64,000 nucleotides of DNA, from positions 38,831,501-38,895,500 of the forward strand of contig JAPTOF010000001.1 in the NCBI GenBank assembly GCA_028554755.1. Reading direction: 5' to 3'. Positions 12,774-24,817 of the stretch are shown here, in pieces. The stretch is from Cordia subcordata. Lineage: Eukaryota; Streptophyta; Magnoliopsida; Boraginales; Cordiaceae. The first letter of the stretch is position 1; every line of letters starts with the position of its first letter. A program made the translations under genes and the position numbers. The notes beneath the pieces were generated by a model. The model had not been told where the DNA came from. It ran no database searches and saw only the letters and a program-made list of their open reading frames with translations.

Positions 12774-13319
12774 AGTTTGCTTCACCCAATTCCAACAAGC
12801 TAAGCGTGTTTGTTTATCGTAATTTTTCTTAATCCTCGAAGAAGTTTGTGGGCAATAGAAAATTTGGCTTTGAATTTTTCCAAAGCACTACAATTGAGAA
12901 AGTGAAGCTCCAACTCAAGTTGAGATGATATATTATTCGTTGTTACTTCAACGAAGTTGACATTGAACAAGGAGAAGCAATCCTTCACATTTTAAGTATT
13001 CAGAAATTTTAAAAGGGAAATTAAACGAATCTCTTAAGAGCTATAAATGTTATAAGAAAATTTAAATCAATTATATCAGCTCAAGATAGCAAATTGGACA
13101 TGCCTATTAAAATAAGGCCATTGCAAAGGGCTGATATTATAGTGTATATGTAGCATATATCCTTTACCTTTAGGGCATACGCAAGCGAAATATTTCTAAT
13201 GGCTTGGCAGTACTCTAATATTGAACTAGTTTTGTCAAACTTTAAATCTTTCTATTCCACCAAAAGAAACATAGTTGCAAGTATAACATCGAGCCAGGCA
13301 ATACCACCTTTCTTATTCA

Positions 13320-13428
13320 CGAGAACATATTCTTTCAAATTTGATCATACATCTTAGATTGGTATAGCAAATATACTCGATCGAATTCTTTCAAATTTGA
13401 TCATATATACATCTCAAATTGGTATTTA
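13320..13428. repeat. two-copy direct repeat
   Basis: ATTCTTTCAAATTTGATCAT followed by ACATCTnAnATTGGTAT occurs twice, about 55 bp apart. Confidence 0.6.
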
Positions 13429-13727
13429 TAGTGTGTTTAGAATGATCTTATTTTAAAATACTTATCTTATTGAAATGAGAATACATCTTATATAAGATTT
13501 AAGATACTTTATCACATGTAACCAATGAAAACTTAAAATAAACCATACTTCTATAATTGTGAAAAATAAAATAAGGAAGGATTGCTTATTTCTTATAAGA
13601 TAAAAATGTATAATTTCTTTTGAGTTTTCATGGGATGAATGTGATGAGATGTCTTCAATTTTATAAGATATATGTTCATTTAAATAAAATAAGTATTTTA
13701 AAGTAAGACTGTAACAAACATAGCATT
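13429..13727. mobile_element. MITE family B, copy 2
   Basis: The left end TATAGTGTGTTTAGAATGAT continues into CTTATTTTAAAATACTTATC. The right end, reversed, is TGCTATGTTTGTTACAGTC then TTACTTTAAAATACTTATTT. The arms pair over about 35 bp with mismatches. It has the same interior as copy 1. Confidence 0.65.
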
Positions 13728-13792
13728 AATTTGTTACCTCCTAATATATTCTTGTTGAGGAACCAACAGGACTATCCAATTAATTAACTGCG

Positions 13793-14160
13793 TGAGGAAA
13801 TGAATGATCACACACAATTTGCAAAAGTGTATCATCAGCAATTGCATGCCGTGCATCTAATAAGAATGTGTAAGTCCACCCATGGCATATACGAGAGGAA
13901 ATCCTAAGGATATTTGTCTGTTGTGACAATTTTTGGGCAATTAACATGCATAAGGCAGAGCAGGTGGGGTGCATAAATGTTGAGGCTTGTATGGTATTTA
14001 GGGCAAGGACGTGACATTCCCGGCTTACTCGTGAAGAATATTTGGTTGTGGACTGGGGGTTGACAGCCACAAAACGCCCTTCTGTTCCCTGATACGTATA
14101 TATCACCAGTAGAGGTCCCCAAATTGGTCCCGGACACAGTGAACTCCGGATCCACGAGTC
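13793..14160. other. unrecognised higher-GC patch with minus-strand open frames
   Basis: Base composition rises compared with its surroundings. Two overlapping minus-strand frames (108 and 83 codons) are open across it. Neither translation shows a domain, signal peptide or family motif I recognise. It could be a decayed exon, a low-copy transposon fragment or chance. Confidence 0.25.
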
Positions 14161-15340
14161 AAAAACGATCCACGTTATCGAGTATTGTCATATATTATTC
14201 ATTCCTCATTTTTAATATTTCTTCAATAGTAGATGTACATAATGCGATCTGAAATATGATGAAATACAAAGTCAAGTACTAAATCAGGCAAATTGATTAT
14301 GAGGGTTGAACCAGTGCATTACGTGGGTATATACTTGCTTGGATTATTAGCTTAATATGAATCATGTTTTCTTTTGGGTTTGTTAACCACAATAAATAAA
14401 TAAATAAATAAATATCTTTTCTAAAAATTTAAACTTTTAGATGAGGTAGTAACTCAAGAGAGTTATATGCCAAAACTACTTGTTGACAAAGAGAACAATG
14501 TAAATATCTTTTTGAAACTTGTTCAAAGATAATGATATACATAATTTTTAAATCAGAAGCAAAGGAATTTTATTAATTTAAACTAAAAGCTAACCAACAC
14601 TAGTTGTATCATATACACAGTTTGAAACATTGAATACACCCAAGGGAGAAACATGAATCCAGGGGGAAGTGTGTTTAGACGAACATTCCTAGCCACAGTG
14701 CGTCTTGGTACGTGAGTAACACACTTAAAAAAAAAAAAAGGAAATGAATAGAACCCAAAGGTTATTTTAAAAAAAAAAGAGAATCAATAGTGAATCTTTA
14801 TTTATCATGATTTGAACTCAAAACCCATATGTCAGAAGTTCTTTCAAAAAAATAGAATAAAATAATTACTTATAAACACATAAAAAAAAAAAAACATTTA
14901 CACAAATAAACATTGTCTACTTGCATATGTAAGAATATTTGGCGCTACATGCCAAGGGATATATGTCACAAGCTTATGATGTGTCATACGTCTCATGTAA
15001 CTGGGAAAGAAAATTGAAAATCTTCGAAGTGTAACTTATATACCACTCTCTTTTCTATATAAAGATAGTAATTTATTCATCCTGTTCAACATAGTGAAAT
15101 AATGCATACTCTTAATTTTTTTGTCGTGAAGTAGCCTAGAAAAATAAAATAAATAAGATCCACCAACATAACCTTGTTGGCTTCTTTTGGCTTCTAACCC
15201 CCGTTATTAATGTGATATACATGCGTCAGAGTTAAGTACTCATAAACAGGCAAATGTAAGAATTTTTCTTCCAGTGCCGCCATGACATATAACTTCTCAA
15301 TTCTGTAAGTGTATTTCTCCAGTGAAAATTAATTAATTTT
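14161..15340. other. intergenic DNA with an AAAT microsatellite
   Basis: An (AATA)n run lies at about 14,390-14,412. Just after it (about 14,418-14,450) is a TTTAAACTTTTAGATGAGGT phrase that is also found near 24,148, a common retrotransposon-end remnant. Nothing coding was seen. Confidence 0.45.
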
Positions 15341-15344
15341 TTGG

Positions 15345-15700
15345 GTTAATAGCTCAAGTAGTCTTTCATTTTTTACTCTTTTGACAACAAAACCTTTTAT
15401 CTTTAATCTATCTTTTATCTTTTTAAGTTGTGACATCCTTATTTTTCTATTAACAATTTAGACTCAAAAAATAAAAAGTTAGCAGATGCAGTTTTTTCAA
15501 TTTTTAAACCTACCCAATCAAATAGTGTGTCCCCAAATTATTAGTCCACGTGCATGTCACGTGTCTAATTAACTCATTCACTCTTTTTGATGATTTTTAA
15601 CATATCACAATTGTAAAGATAAGGTAAAAATGAGGGACTGAATTAATTATCAAAATATTCAAAAATAAGCGATTAAATAAATCATTAATTTTAATTTTTT
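15345..15700. mobile_element. Mutator-like MITE with long inverted ends (tentative)
   Basis: The left arm (about AATAGCTCAAGTAGTCTTTC, TTTTGACAACAAAACC, TTTATCTTTAATC) is loosely complementary to the right arm (ATGAGGGACTGAATTAATTA, TAAGCGATTAAATAAATCAT). This is the usual pattern of plant long-TIR MITEs that mimic each other across 350-400 bp. A related unit lies at 19,100-19,490. Confidence 0.4.
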
Positions 15701-16099
15701 GACTAGAAATATTCACATATATCCTATAATTTTTTTCCCCAAAAAAGGGTATAGAATCGCCAAAAAGACTACATTCATCGATAATGACTTACACCCGCCC
15801 TTGCTGAGTGGAATTAATTAGGTGCTTGTCTTGGCTAGCTGTTGTTTGACTGATTAGTCAAGCATGTGTAGTATCCATGTCCTTCGAAAGTGATGGTAAG
15901 GAGCTTGAAAACGAAAGCCCTTCCAATAATCTAATATAACTCGGCTTCAAATCCAATTCAACACAAAGATAGAGACGCGCACCCGGAGTTTGCCAGTTAG
16001 TAGTTGGGTTCCGTTAGGTATACCAGTGGTCGGGCTCCGCCAACTGGATTTTCCTTGTTACCCAAAAAAAAAAATACAACATGACACCACGTACACTAT

Positions 16100-16255
16100 T
16101 CAGGCTCGTTTGGATTGACTTTTTCTAAAAATGTTTTTCCAACTTCTAAAAGAAATATTTTTTTGAGAAACTGAAATTTCTAACTTCTACAAAAAGTTAA
16201 ATTTGAGTTTTTTTAATTTTTTTTAAATCGATCTAAATAATTATTGCAAAAAACA
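16100..16255. mobile_element. Tourist-like MITE family D, truncated copy
   Basis: Begins GGCTCGTTTGGATTGACTTT and continues with the TTCTAAAAGAAnnATTTTTTT interior of family D. The opposite end (CCAATCCAAAC) is missing. Full copies are at 33,572-33,797 and 46,415-46,622. Confidence 0.6.
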
Positions 16256-16792
16256 AGTGTTATTTTTTTTTTTAGGAATGTTAAGGGCTTTGGAGAGGTA
16301 GTAAGGGAAAAGGTGGGGCGGCTAAGAGCACTGATGAGTGATGGCCCGGTAGTTGGGTGGACTGGTGGGGGTAATTATACTGAAAACACACAAATTGATT
16401 CATCAACACATCTGAAGATTTGGACATTGCAGAATGTTACAAAAAAAGAACGGTGGACCCTTTGGCCAGATATGATTAGAAATGTGCGTGCAAAGATTTC
16501 AGAAAGCAATGCCCACGGACTTTAATTGCCAAGAAACGCTGAACCCTTCAATTCTGACAGCCCCTCCTTCATATAATATTGTGCTCATTTTTGTTGGGGA
16601 AGTTGGACATTTGATGAGCTGGTTCCTCTGTATACTGGTGATCTTTGAGGACCACTTCATGTGTAATGCAGAAAGTATTTTGTCATCTTGCCTAGTGTTA
16701 TTAGGGAAACTACCATAAGAAAGTATATTATATATTAGCCCCGCAAAAATAAAGTATATTATATATTAGGTTTTTATTTGCCCTAAGTGTAT
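16256..16792. other. unrecognised moderate-GC stretch
   Basis: Plus-strand frames (93 and 78 codons) are open at 16,244-16,525 and 16,482-16,718, but no family was recognised and there is no clear splice structure. Perhaps a relic of the adjacent retrotransposon insertion site or a pseudogene fragment. Confidence 0.25.
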
Positions 16793-17406
16793 TGTGAATA
16801 ATCAGCCCAAAAAGCGATTCTAGCCTAGATAGGATTTTGGGCCACAGAATAGTTCAATTTGGAAGACAAACAGGACAAAGGGCAAACCGGCAAAGCCGTA
16901 GGGCAACGGCTGGTCAAATGTGTGTAGCTAAAAGAAGAGACGAATCTACTATGAATTAGAGATTAGTAAAAGATCAAGCAAAGGACGAAGGTTATGCCAT
17001 TTCGATACCTGCATAATCCTATAAGAGCTGAACAAGAGAACATAAGATTTCGATACATGTGTAATCCTATAAGAGTTAAACTAGAGAATATAAGGAACAC
17101 ACATCCTATATATTATCGTACCTATACCTAATCATTAGTACCCAAAACAAAAAAAAGGGGTTACGTTCTTCCGATATAATCTTAATTATAGAAACCTCCT
17201 AGGAATCTACAATTTGGTGCAGCCTATGGAAAAACAAGTGATTCCTTTATACACAAAGTCACAAACCATACTTGCTATTAATTGCATGGATCCAGTCATT
17301 AGAGACTCCTCAAAGTGGCAACGCATCCTCTGCTAAAGGGAAATCAATAAACCTGGGTAAAACAAATTTGTACAAAGAATCCCCATTCTTTGAAGATATA
17401 GAATAG

Positions 17407-17505
17407 ATGGAGATACCAGACAAGTTTCAAGTCCCAGGATTTATCGGCAAATCAAATCCAGTTGAGCATCTGGCACACTTCCGACAAGGGATGCTTTACT
17501 TTTAA
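17407..17505 (+). pseudogene. gag fragment of the gypsy relic
   Basis: This 32-residue frame begins MEIPDKFQVPGFIGK and continues SNPVEHLAHFRQGM. It resembles the start of the capsid domain of plant gypsy Gag (a PEKFKxPxFxxYDGxxDPxEHLxxF pattern). It stops after GMLYF and nothing downstream continues the homology, so it is a remnant. It is identified by motif resemblance only. Confidence 0.6.
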
Positions 17506-17667
17506 CTTCAAACCAAACCAAAAAGATGCTTGTATGTGCAAGACCTTTGGGCCCTCAGAAATAAAACAAGCAGCGAGGAGAATAACATAAAAAGGCGTGC
17601 TCCTTCTCCAAGGTATGACTTGTGTATCCTACACGGTTGATGCAGATCGCCTACTTTACATGTCTTA

Positions 17668-18432
17668 AGGCTGTTCGGCACAATTAGCAGATTAAACAGT
17701 AGATAGTAAATTGGTAACGAATAACTATTGTGTTTTAGCAATTAGCGGATATGTATTTCACTATCGGATTATTTTAAACGTGTTTAATAAAACTAGCTAT
17801 TAGGGTAGCTAGTAAATTCAAAATGACGAAAAAAGACATTAGTATCAGGTTATTATTGTTGTGATTATTATTATTATTATTATTATTGAAATAATTAAGA
17901 TAATTTATTTTATATTTAAATGTATCTTTCATAAAATAATATTTTTTTAGTAAAGCATAATATTTTTTTTGATAAATTAATTTTATTAATACTATAAACA
18001 AATATTTTTTAATATAGTAGTATCTTAATTGATTGAAAATTTATATTTTCAAAGAAAAATAAAAAAATGGACGAATAAGACCTATACCTTTTAATGTATT
18101 TTGATGTGGATATAATTTGAAAATAATTTTTGTATTATTTTGTATTCATATTTGTGAAGAAATGTAAAAAATTATAGAGAGATTGGATAGGTGGTAGAAT
18201 TACTAAAAAGATATTAGAGAGAGGGTAGTATTGTCAAAAAAAGATGAAACACTGAACTCTATCTTAAAACATTAATAATATTAGCTTTTCACAAATACTA
18301 CTTCAAATACTATTTAGAATAAAAACATTACTTAAAACACTGTTTTATTGAACAACTAAAATGGGAGAAAATAGTGTTTTTATTTGATCAACACACTAAA
18401 CACTACTTAAATAACTATTGCCGAACAGGGTC
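17668..18432. mobile_element. MITE family A, copy 2, inserted in the gypsy relic
   Basis: The ends are AGGCTGTTCGGCA and, reversed, GACCCTGTTCGGCA. TTA flanks both sides (17,665-17,667 and 18,433-18,435), consistent with a Tourist/Harbinger target site. Internal words and an ATT microsatellite are shared with copy 1 at 7565-8270. Its location between the gag remnant and the polypurine tract shows it arrived after the retrotransposon. Confidence 0.7.
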
Positions 18433-19099
18433 TTAGAGTAATCCAAAGACATGGTCGGGGGAGAGGGGGAGGGATTTACTATATGGGGCAGAATCAGGCC
18501 AATAAGTGATTCTAGCCAACATATGATTTTGGGCATAGAAGGGTTCAATTTGGAACAAAAATAGGGCCAAGGGTGACGCCTTAAGGCAATGGCTGGTCAA
18601 ACGCGTCTAGCTGAGAAGAAAGAATGAATCTATTATAAATTGGGGATTGGCAAAAGATCAGGCAAAGGACGAAGGTTATGCCATTTCAATAGATGCATAT
18701 AAGAGTTGAACTAGAAAACCTGGGGAACAGACATCATATATTATCATATCTGTACCTTCATTCATAATCACCGGTAGCCAAAATAAAAAAAGCGGTTAAA
18801 TCCTTCAGACATAATCTTTACTGTAGAAACCTCTTAGAAATTTTCGCTATGAAATTTCAACTATACTAAGTTGTAAAGTTTTGAGTAAAAGTGTTATTAA
18901 ATAACATAAATTAATTATTTGGCTTTGTATTTTAGGTTGTTTTAATTTGTTTTGAAGGTGATATTGTACTTTCAAAAATATAAAATGAAATTTTTAGGGA
19001 AAAAAAAAGAAGAAAAAATTCTGGCATGATCTATAAAAACAGTTTTTCAATTTTTTTTTCTAGAAAAGCTGCAATTTAGGCTTCTAATTTTTTAATTTT

Positions 19100-19490
19100 T
19101 GAGTAAATGACCTATTTGGTCCATTATTTTTTTTTATCATTTGAAATAAAGTCTCTTTTCTTTAAAATCCAACATTTCAGTCCCTTATCTTTTTAATTTG
19201 TGATTTTTAATCCTAAACTCAAAAAAGAAAAGTCAAGAAATTAATGGTGTTAGAACTAATCATGTCACAAATTGCAAAGACGACGCCATAAATTATAAAG
19301 ATAAAGGACTAATAGTGTACAAATTTACAAAGATAAGAATTGAAAAAAAAATTTAATGCTTTTTTAACTCAAGACTAAAAGCATTACTAATTACAAAAAT
19401 AAGGAACTAAATTTTTGAATTTTAAAAATAATAGACTTAATTGTCAAAAAGGTTAAAAATTAACCAAAGAGGTTAGCTTCAATTTTTAAA
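19100..19490. mobile_element. Mutator-like long-TIR MITE (tentative)
   Basis: The left arm GAGTAAATGACCTATTTGGTCC and later CAGTCCCTTATCTTTTT mirror the right arm (reversed: TTTGACAATTAAGTCTATTA, TTAGTTCCTTATTTTTGTAA). This is the plant 'GGTCCCTnATTTTT' class of long-inverted-repeat MITE. No clean 9-bp duplication was found. Confidence 0.45.
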
Positions 19491-19559
19491 CTTATTAAAG
19501 GCACCTTTGAAATATCAAAAAGTTGAGCCAAACAATTTAAGTGTGAAATTAATATATAA

Positions 19560-20581
19560 GGACTCATTTGGTAATGCTATCAAAAAACTTTAAAACGGAC
19601 ACCAGAATCATCAAAAAACTGTTAACAACAGTTAAATATAGAACTGTAAATGTGTTTGATTAAATTACAAAATCCATAAACAAAAACCAAAAACATGTTT
19701 GGTTGTCCATAGTTTACAAACTATTTTTATCTATTATACTTTCCAAACTATTTTTATCAATTATTTTTTACTTTAATATTATATGTTCAATAGAACACAT
19801 GAAAATATTTTAGAATGTTTTCTAAAAGAATAATGAGAATATTTCAAAACTAATTTATTTTCTTTACGATTATAATTTCAAAAAATAAGTTTAACTATTT
19901 TGAAAATATATTTTCAGTTTCATTTTTGAAATTTTTTTAAAAAATAAATTTAGCTTATTAATTTATTTTTTAAATATTTTTACAAATAATTTTAATAAAC
20001 ATTTTAAAATAAATTTTTCAAAAATAAATTTAATTTATTAAAATAATTTTTAAAATATTTTAAAATTTTAAAATATTTTAATTGTTTAAAATGATTTTTA
20101 ATTTATAAAATTATTTTTAAAAATATTTTAATTTAAAATAATTTAAATTTTATTTAATTATTAAAATTATTTTTCAGAATATTTTTTAGTTATTTTTTGA
20201 AAATTTCTTTTTTATAAAATTAATTTTATTTTTAAAAATATTATCTAAAATATTTTAAGAAAAATATTTTTAAAATAAAAATTTTTCAAAAATATTTTTT
20301 AATAATTTTAATTTTAATAATTATATTTCAAAAAAATAATGAATTTATATTAATTTTGAAAAGATAATTCTAAAATATATTCATCACAAAGTTAATAAAA
20401 GTTTTGAAAACCTGTTACCACAACATGAGAAAATCACTTTTTCTTATTTATCAAAGTTACAAAAATAGTTTGTTGGTTTTTTGTTTTTCCAAAAAATGAA
20501 AACGAAAACAAACAAATTGGTTTTGAAATTTTGATCAACAAAAAAAGAAAACTGAAAAGAACAATAATACCAAACAAGCCC
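19560..20581. mobile_element. Tourist-like element of about 1 kb with TAA target duplication
   Basis: The left end is GGACTCATTTGGTAATGCTA and the right end, reversed, is GGGCTTGTTTGGTATTATTG. Both are flanked by TAA (19,557-19,559 and 20,582-20,584). The interior is almost pure A/T with mirrored TTTTAAAAATATTTT words, so it would fold back on itself. No transposase remains. Confidence 0.65.
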
Positions 20582-21028
20582 TAAGAATTTGTGTTGATAC
20601 TTCTTATTTGATTTTGCTATAAAGCATTTCTCATAATAGTTATTTTTCTTTAGGTCCAAATGTATATATATTAATCTTGTTTCTGTACTCAACGGAATCT
20701 GCAACCGACTTGCCAGAGAAGTTCAATCAAAAGTCTTGGCCCTGGTGTATATTTTACAGGGTCTTCACAGCCTGCACCAAGCTGACAAATGGATTTGTTC
20801 TTTCAAAGTTGAGAGATATTACATGCATGATCCCTTTATTTTTGTGGACCTAACTTTCAACCTACCATGATCAATAGCAAAATTGCTATCACGTTTTAAT
20901 TTACTCCCAATTTGAGTGATTATTATAGACGCTCTAATAATAACAAGGTGTGTGCACTTTACTTTTTTTGGGAGTTTTACAAGGTAAGTGACGGTAAAAG
21001 TGTTGAATATTTTGATCAGAGATAAAAA

Positions 21029-21562
21029 TAGTGAGATAGAAGTGTTTGGTTTGCGTGCTTTCTGTTTTCATTGTCTGGTTTTTATTTTTCATTTCATTTT
21101 TTGAAAATAGTTTTCATTTTTTTGTTTTTTTTTTTAAATTTAGAGAATGTGTTTTGTTAACAAAAGTATTTTATAAAACTATCACCTTATTTTCTAAATT
21201 TTTTGAAAATATTTATAAAATTGCCAGTTTATTTTCAAAATTTTTTAGAGTTATTTACCAAATTGATACCTTATTTTCTAAATTTTTTAGAGTTATATAA
21301 AATTACTACCTTGTTTTCTAAATTTTTAGAGTTGTTTACAAAATTGCCACCTTAATTTCTAAATCTTTCAGTGTTATTTACAAATTGCCTCCTTATTTGC
21401 ATAGAAAACACTTTTTTGATATTTTTTTATTTTCTAGAAAACTTTTTTTTGTTTTTTGAAAATAAAAACAAAAAATAGTTAACTAAATAAGTTTTTTATA
21501 CTAATTTTTATTTTCCATAAAAATAAAAACAGAAAACAAGCAAACCAAACACACTCTATTTG
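21029..21562. mobile_element. TIR element of about 530 bp with an internal minisatellite
   Basis: The left arm AGATAGAAGTGTTTGGTTTG then CGTGCTTTCTGTTTTCAT pairs with the right arm, reversed, AAATAGAGTGTGTTTGGTTT then GCTTGTTTTCTGTTTTTAT. Between the arms at about 21,178-21,400 are about five imperfect copies of a 50-60 bp unit (ACCTTATTTTCTAAATTTTT then AGAGTTATTTACAAAATTGC). The 84-codon frame across it is a by-product of the repeat. Confidence 0.6.
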
Positions 21563-21670
21563 ACAACGCCAATGATACACAATTACGCATTATTTTATCC
21601 CACGAGAGAGTCTGATCACTCTCTTAGCCCAAATATTTTTTCAGCCACATGATTCATAGATATACAAGGC

Positions 21671-22042
21671 ATGAAATATCAAACAAATTATTACTCTTGT
21701 CTTCATAGACAAGCGGAAAAAATTGTAGCCATATTTATCAATCAAGAAATTCAATCCGCTAGGGACAAGGCCACACCTTGTCTAGTACCCGATGCTAACT
21801 TGCTGGCCTGGACTCCAATGATGAGTCAATGCATTCCAAAAATTCTGAGCATTTTTTGTGGACAAGAAACAGCAAAATGGGACATGAGCTGGATCATTTG
21901 TTGCATATCGCTATCTTTCGTGCCGTTTCAAATCAGCCAAATTAAAAGCTCAAACATCACACGTACATATACATATAAACAGCTTCGTTACAGCTTTGAT
22001 TTTCTCAGGTTCTTGGCCATATTGCCCACAGATTTTACCTAA
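21671..22042 (+). other. 123-codon open frame, product unknown
   Basis: The frame is open but shows no recognised domain, and no splice partners or promoter were seen. The C-terminal third is hydrophobic. Chance or a relic is more likely than a gene. Confidence 0.15.
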
Positions 22043-22558
22043 CTTTGAAGGCTTCAGCATTATGGCTGTCATGTTGGTTGATTGTGCAACAATGGCAATA
22101 AAGAGCTAATTAATAACAAAGGAGATCGACCCAACACAGCCATGCATGAACAGCGAAACGAGTTGAAAAGTTCGTAGGATTCTGGATTCGATCCAAACCA
22201 GAAGAAACGTATCATTCCACTATCAAAAAGACTGTAGGTTAGTGCAATGTCAGGAAGTCTTGAAATCGCAGAAGCAAGGAAGTTTCATATTTGGTTAACA
22301 TGATTGGCATGAGGATTTTTTTCTGATTCAATCTCTCAAAGCAATGCCAGGAAGTTTCTTACCGGCATTTAATGATCATATTGATTAATTAGCATTGGCA
22401 TCTTCTTGTGTGCATGGCATTTAAGACATTAATTACCGATCAATAACAAAACCATATATAATTAAGCATGTTAATTACATAGGTTTACTCAAAGGAAAAG
22501 GTTCACGCACTTATCAAAAAGCAAAGATTAAAACTCTAGCATCAAACATGCATGATTT

Positions 22559-22685
22559 TTTAGGTTCAGGAGTATTTCAAGTGATTGCGAATATTTTTCA
22601 CTTGAGTTTGAATCTCACCAGGGACAGGGAGCTTGGTTGGATGTGGGGCATTAAAAAAATGCAATCTTTTTTTATGAAATTTCCA
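22559..22685 (+). mobile_element. SINE-like tRNA-derived element
   Basis: An A-box-like TATTTCAAGTGATTGCGA is followed by the B box GAGTTTGAATCTC (22,604-22,616). A G-rich stretch (GGGACAGGGAGCTTGG) and an A-run come next, the same order as the SINE at 1851-2004. Ends are not fixed. Confidence 0.5.
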
Positions 22686-23039
22686 TTTAAAATTTTGTTA
22701 TGGTGTTAAAGCTCAAGTTAGTATATAAAACGTAATAACTGGCTGGTAAGAAGATTTCATAGTATGGACATGAGTGGTCGTCTGATCTGGAGGCGTGAAA
22801 CCTACTTACTCTATTATCATGAATAATTATAAATAACTAAAAAAAAAAATTAAACTCCATTAGATTGAAGTCTAAGTGAAAAAGTTAAGCTCCTTTCTAA
22901 TAATTAAAAGCTCTTGATGCAAGATGTAGCCTACAGGTAACACAACATTGCTTTTTCTAATATTCACTCGTAGGACCAACCTCTAATTTGTCTTTCAAAA
23001 TGAAATGGTGTCACACAATATGAGGCAGAAAAATAGGGA

Positions 23040-23240
23040 AAAAAATCAACTATGAAGCACTATAATACAATGTCAAAATAATGAATAAGGAATTAACAGG
23101 TGTGATCATATAATATGGCAACTTAATTTGGATATTGCATTATCATACTGTATTGTAATTTGGATATGGCATTATCATATTGTATTATCAATAGGGAATT
23201 AATCAACTATGAAGCACAATAATACAATTTCGGGAAAATG
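23040..23240. repeat. short direct repeats
   Basis: ATCAACTATGAAGCACnATA then ATACAAT occurs near 23,046 and 23,203. In between, TTTGGATATnGCATTATCAT then ACTGTATT/ATTGTATT is repeated in tandem (about 35-bp period). Confidence 0.6.
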
Positions 23241-24011
23241 TATCCTTCTTCTCGCCACAACTTAAGACAACAATAAAATATAGGGGAAAAAGGAAAATCC
23301 TTCTACTCCTCTTAATTAGCCATTTGCCTCTCTTGGAATCTTGAACATTGTATGCTCTTGTTTATCATCGTACTTTTTTTTCCTTTTCTTTTAATGCTTT
23401 CCTCTCTCCCTTGGAATCTTGCTCATAGTTTCTTGCATAGGCAAAAGGCAGGTAGTTTTTTTTTGGTTTTTTTCAAAGGCTTTTCTTTTGTTAAAAATTA
23501 GTATGGAACATGCATGGACGGCAAATACGCAATAGTGTGACGAACAAGCAAGTGAAAATACTGAGGTTTCATATTATACCCAATTAAGCATAGTAATTAC
23601 TTAGAATTTTATATAGTGAATGTGATTCTTTTTCATGTGAGAGGAATATATATGTAACATTTCTACCATAAATATTGGTATTTTCCAACTGGAAAACTTA
23701 GTCAAAGAATACAAATATGATGTTGATGTACCTTCCTAATTACTTTGTAGAGGAATAAATGGTGTTTACTACATGTGCGTGGTGGAAATTGGAACAAGGC
23801 AACACATAATAGGGAAAGTAATGAATCTCAACTTCAATATTTTCCAAGTCTTATTAAACTTTTGTTGACTGAAATTAATGATGTTACGTGTGGAAGGAGC
23901 AAAAATAGACACTGAGACATACGTTGCTTTCGACATGAAAAAGTTTTGGTCGCTTGGAATACTGATTTGTGCAAAGAAGATTTGACTCAGCAAGGCAAGT
24001 GGAAATTAAGA

Positions 24012-24817
24012 CAAAGGAACGCGGGTTTGGTAGATCTATCGAATCCTCATTTTTCACACTCTGTATGTTTACGGTGGATTCACTATGAATTTTAGGACAA
24101 TAGCTATGTAAACAAAGGAACCCGAGTTTGGTAGATCTTTTCTATAAATTTAAACTTTTAGTTGAAGTGGTTACTCTAATATGGTATCAGAACCTAGATG
24201 CCAAACAACACAGGTTCGATCTTTACTACTATCTATTTAAAAATATTAAATTATTCACGTACAAACTCTAAACAAATTACGCAATACTTGAGGAAATTGA
24301 TTTTTTAATTGATTGTGCTTAACAGATAGATTTATCGAATCCTCATTTTTCACATTCTGTACGTTTACTGTGGACTCATTATAAATTTTAGGTCAATAGT
24401 TACGTAAACAAAGGAACGCGGGTTTGGTGGATCTATCAAATCCTCATTTTTCACATTCTATACGTTTACTGTGGACTCATTATGAATTTTAGGTCAATAA
24501 TTATGTATCTTTTGTTACGTTTAAAATATGAGTAAAAAATAAAATAATAATTTTTATACTAGCTATGGTTTTTTTTTTTAATACAAACCCCCTCCCCTAA
24601 ACCCAAGTCAATAGTTACCTAAACAAAGGAACGCGGGTTTGGTAGATCTATCGGATCCTCATTTTTCACATTCTGTACGCTTACTGTAGACTCATTATGA
24701 ATTTCAGGTCAATAGTTACGTATCTTTAGTTATGTTTAAAATATGAGTAAAAAATAAAATAATAATTTTTATACTAGCTATGGTTTTGTTTTTTTTATTA
24801 CAAACCCCCCCCCCCTC
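24012..24817. repeat. complex tandem repeat, about 200-bp unit
   Basis: Units begin AACAAAGGAACGCGGGTTTG and include GATCTATCGAATCCTCATTT and TTTAAAATATGAGTAAAAAA. Two long units (about 24,406-24,607 and 24,608-24,817) follow two or three partial ones (24,012, 24,111, 24,324). Between partial units sits a retrotransposon/tRNA-like remnant with TGGTATCAGAACC (about 24,183) and GGTTCGATC (about 24,213). Confidence 0.7.

Larger units (their letters stand above)
16793..18842 (+). mobile_element. collapsed Ty3/gypsy LTR retrotransposon with a nested MITE
   Basis: Two diverged direct repeats, 16,793-17,211 and 18,484-18,842, share ordered blocks (ATCAGGCC/ATCAGCCC, GATTTTGGGC, GGCTGGTCAAA, AAAGGACGAAGGTTATGCCA, TAGAAACCTC). 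They are read as LTRs. After the first LTR comes ATTTGGTGCAGCCTATGG, the primer-binding-site position of many plant gypsy elements. A gag-like fragment follows at 17,407-17,505, and a purine tract (18,457-18,474) stands before the second LTR. The first LTR carries an extra tandem duplication of about 50 bp (TTTCGATACnTG then TAATCCTATAAGAG, twice), explaining its greater length. The polymerase region is absent and the interior is mostly a later MITE, so the element is dead. Confidence 0.7.

Noticed and set aside
24150..24240. tRNA gene
   Set aside because: TGGTATCAGAACC and GGTTCGATC look tRNA-related, but no cloverleaf can be drawn; it is a retrotransposon or SINE remnant.
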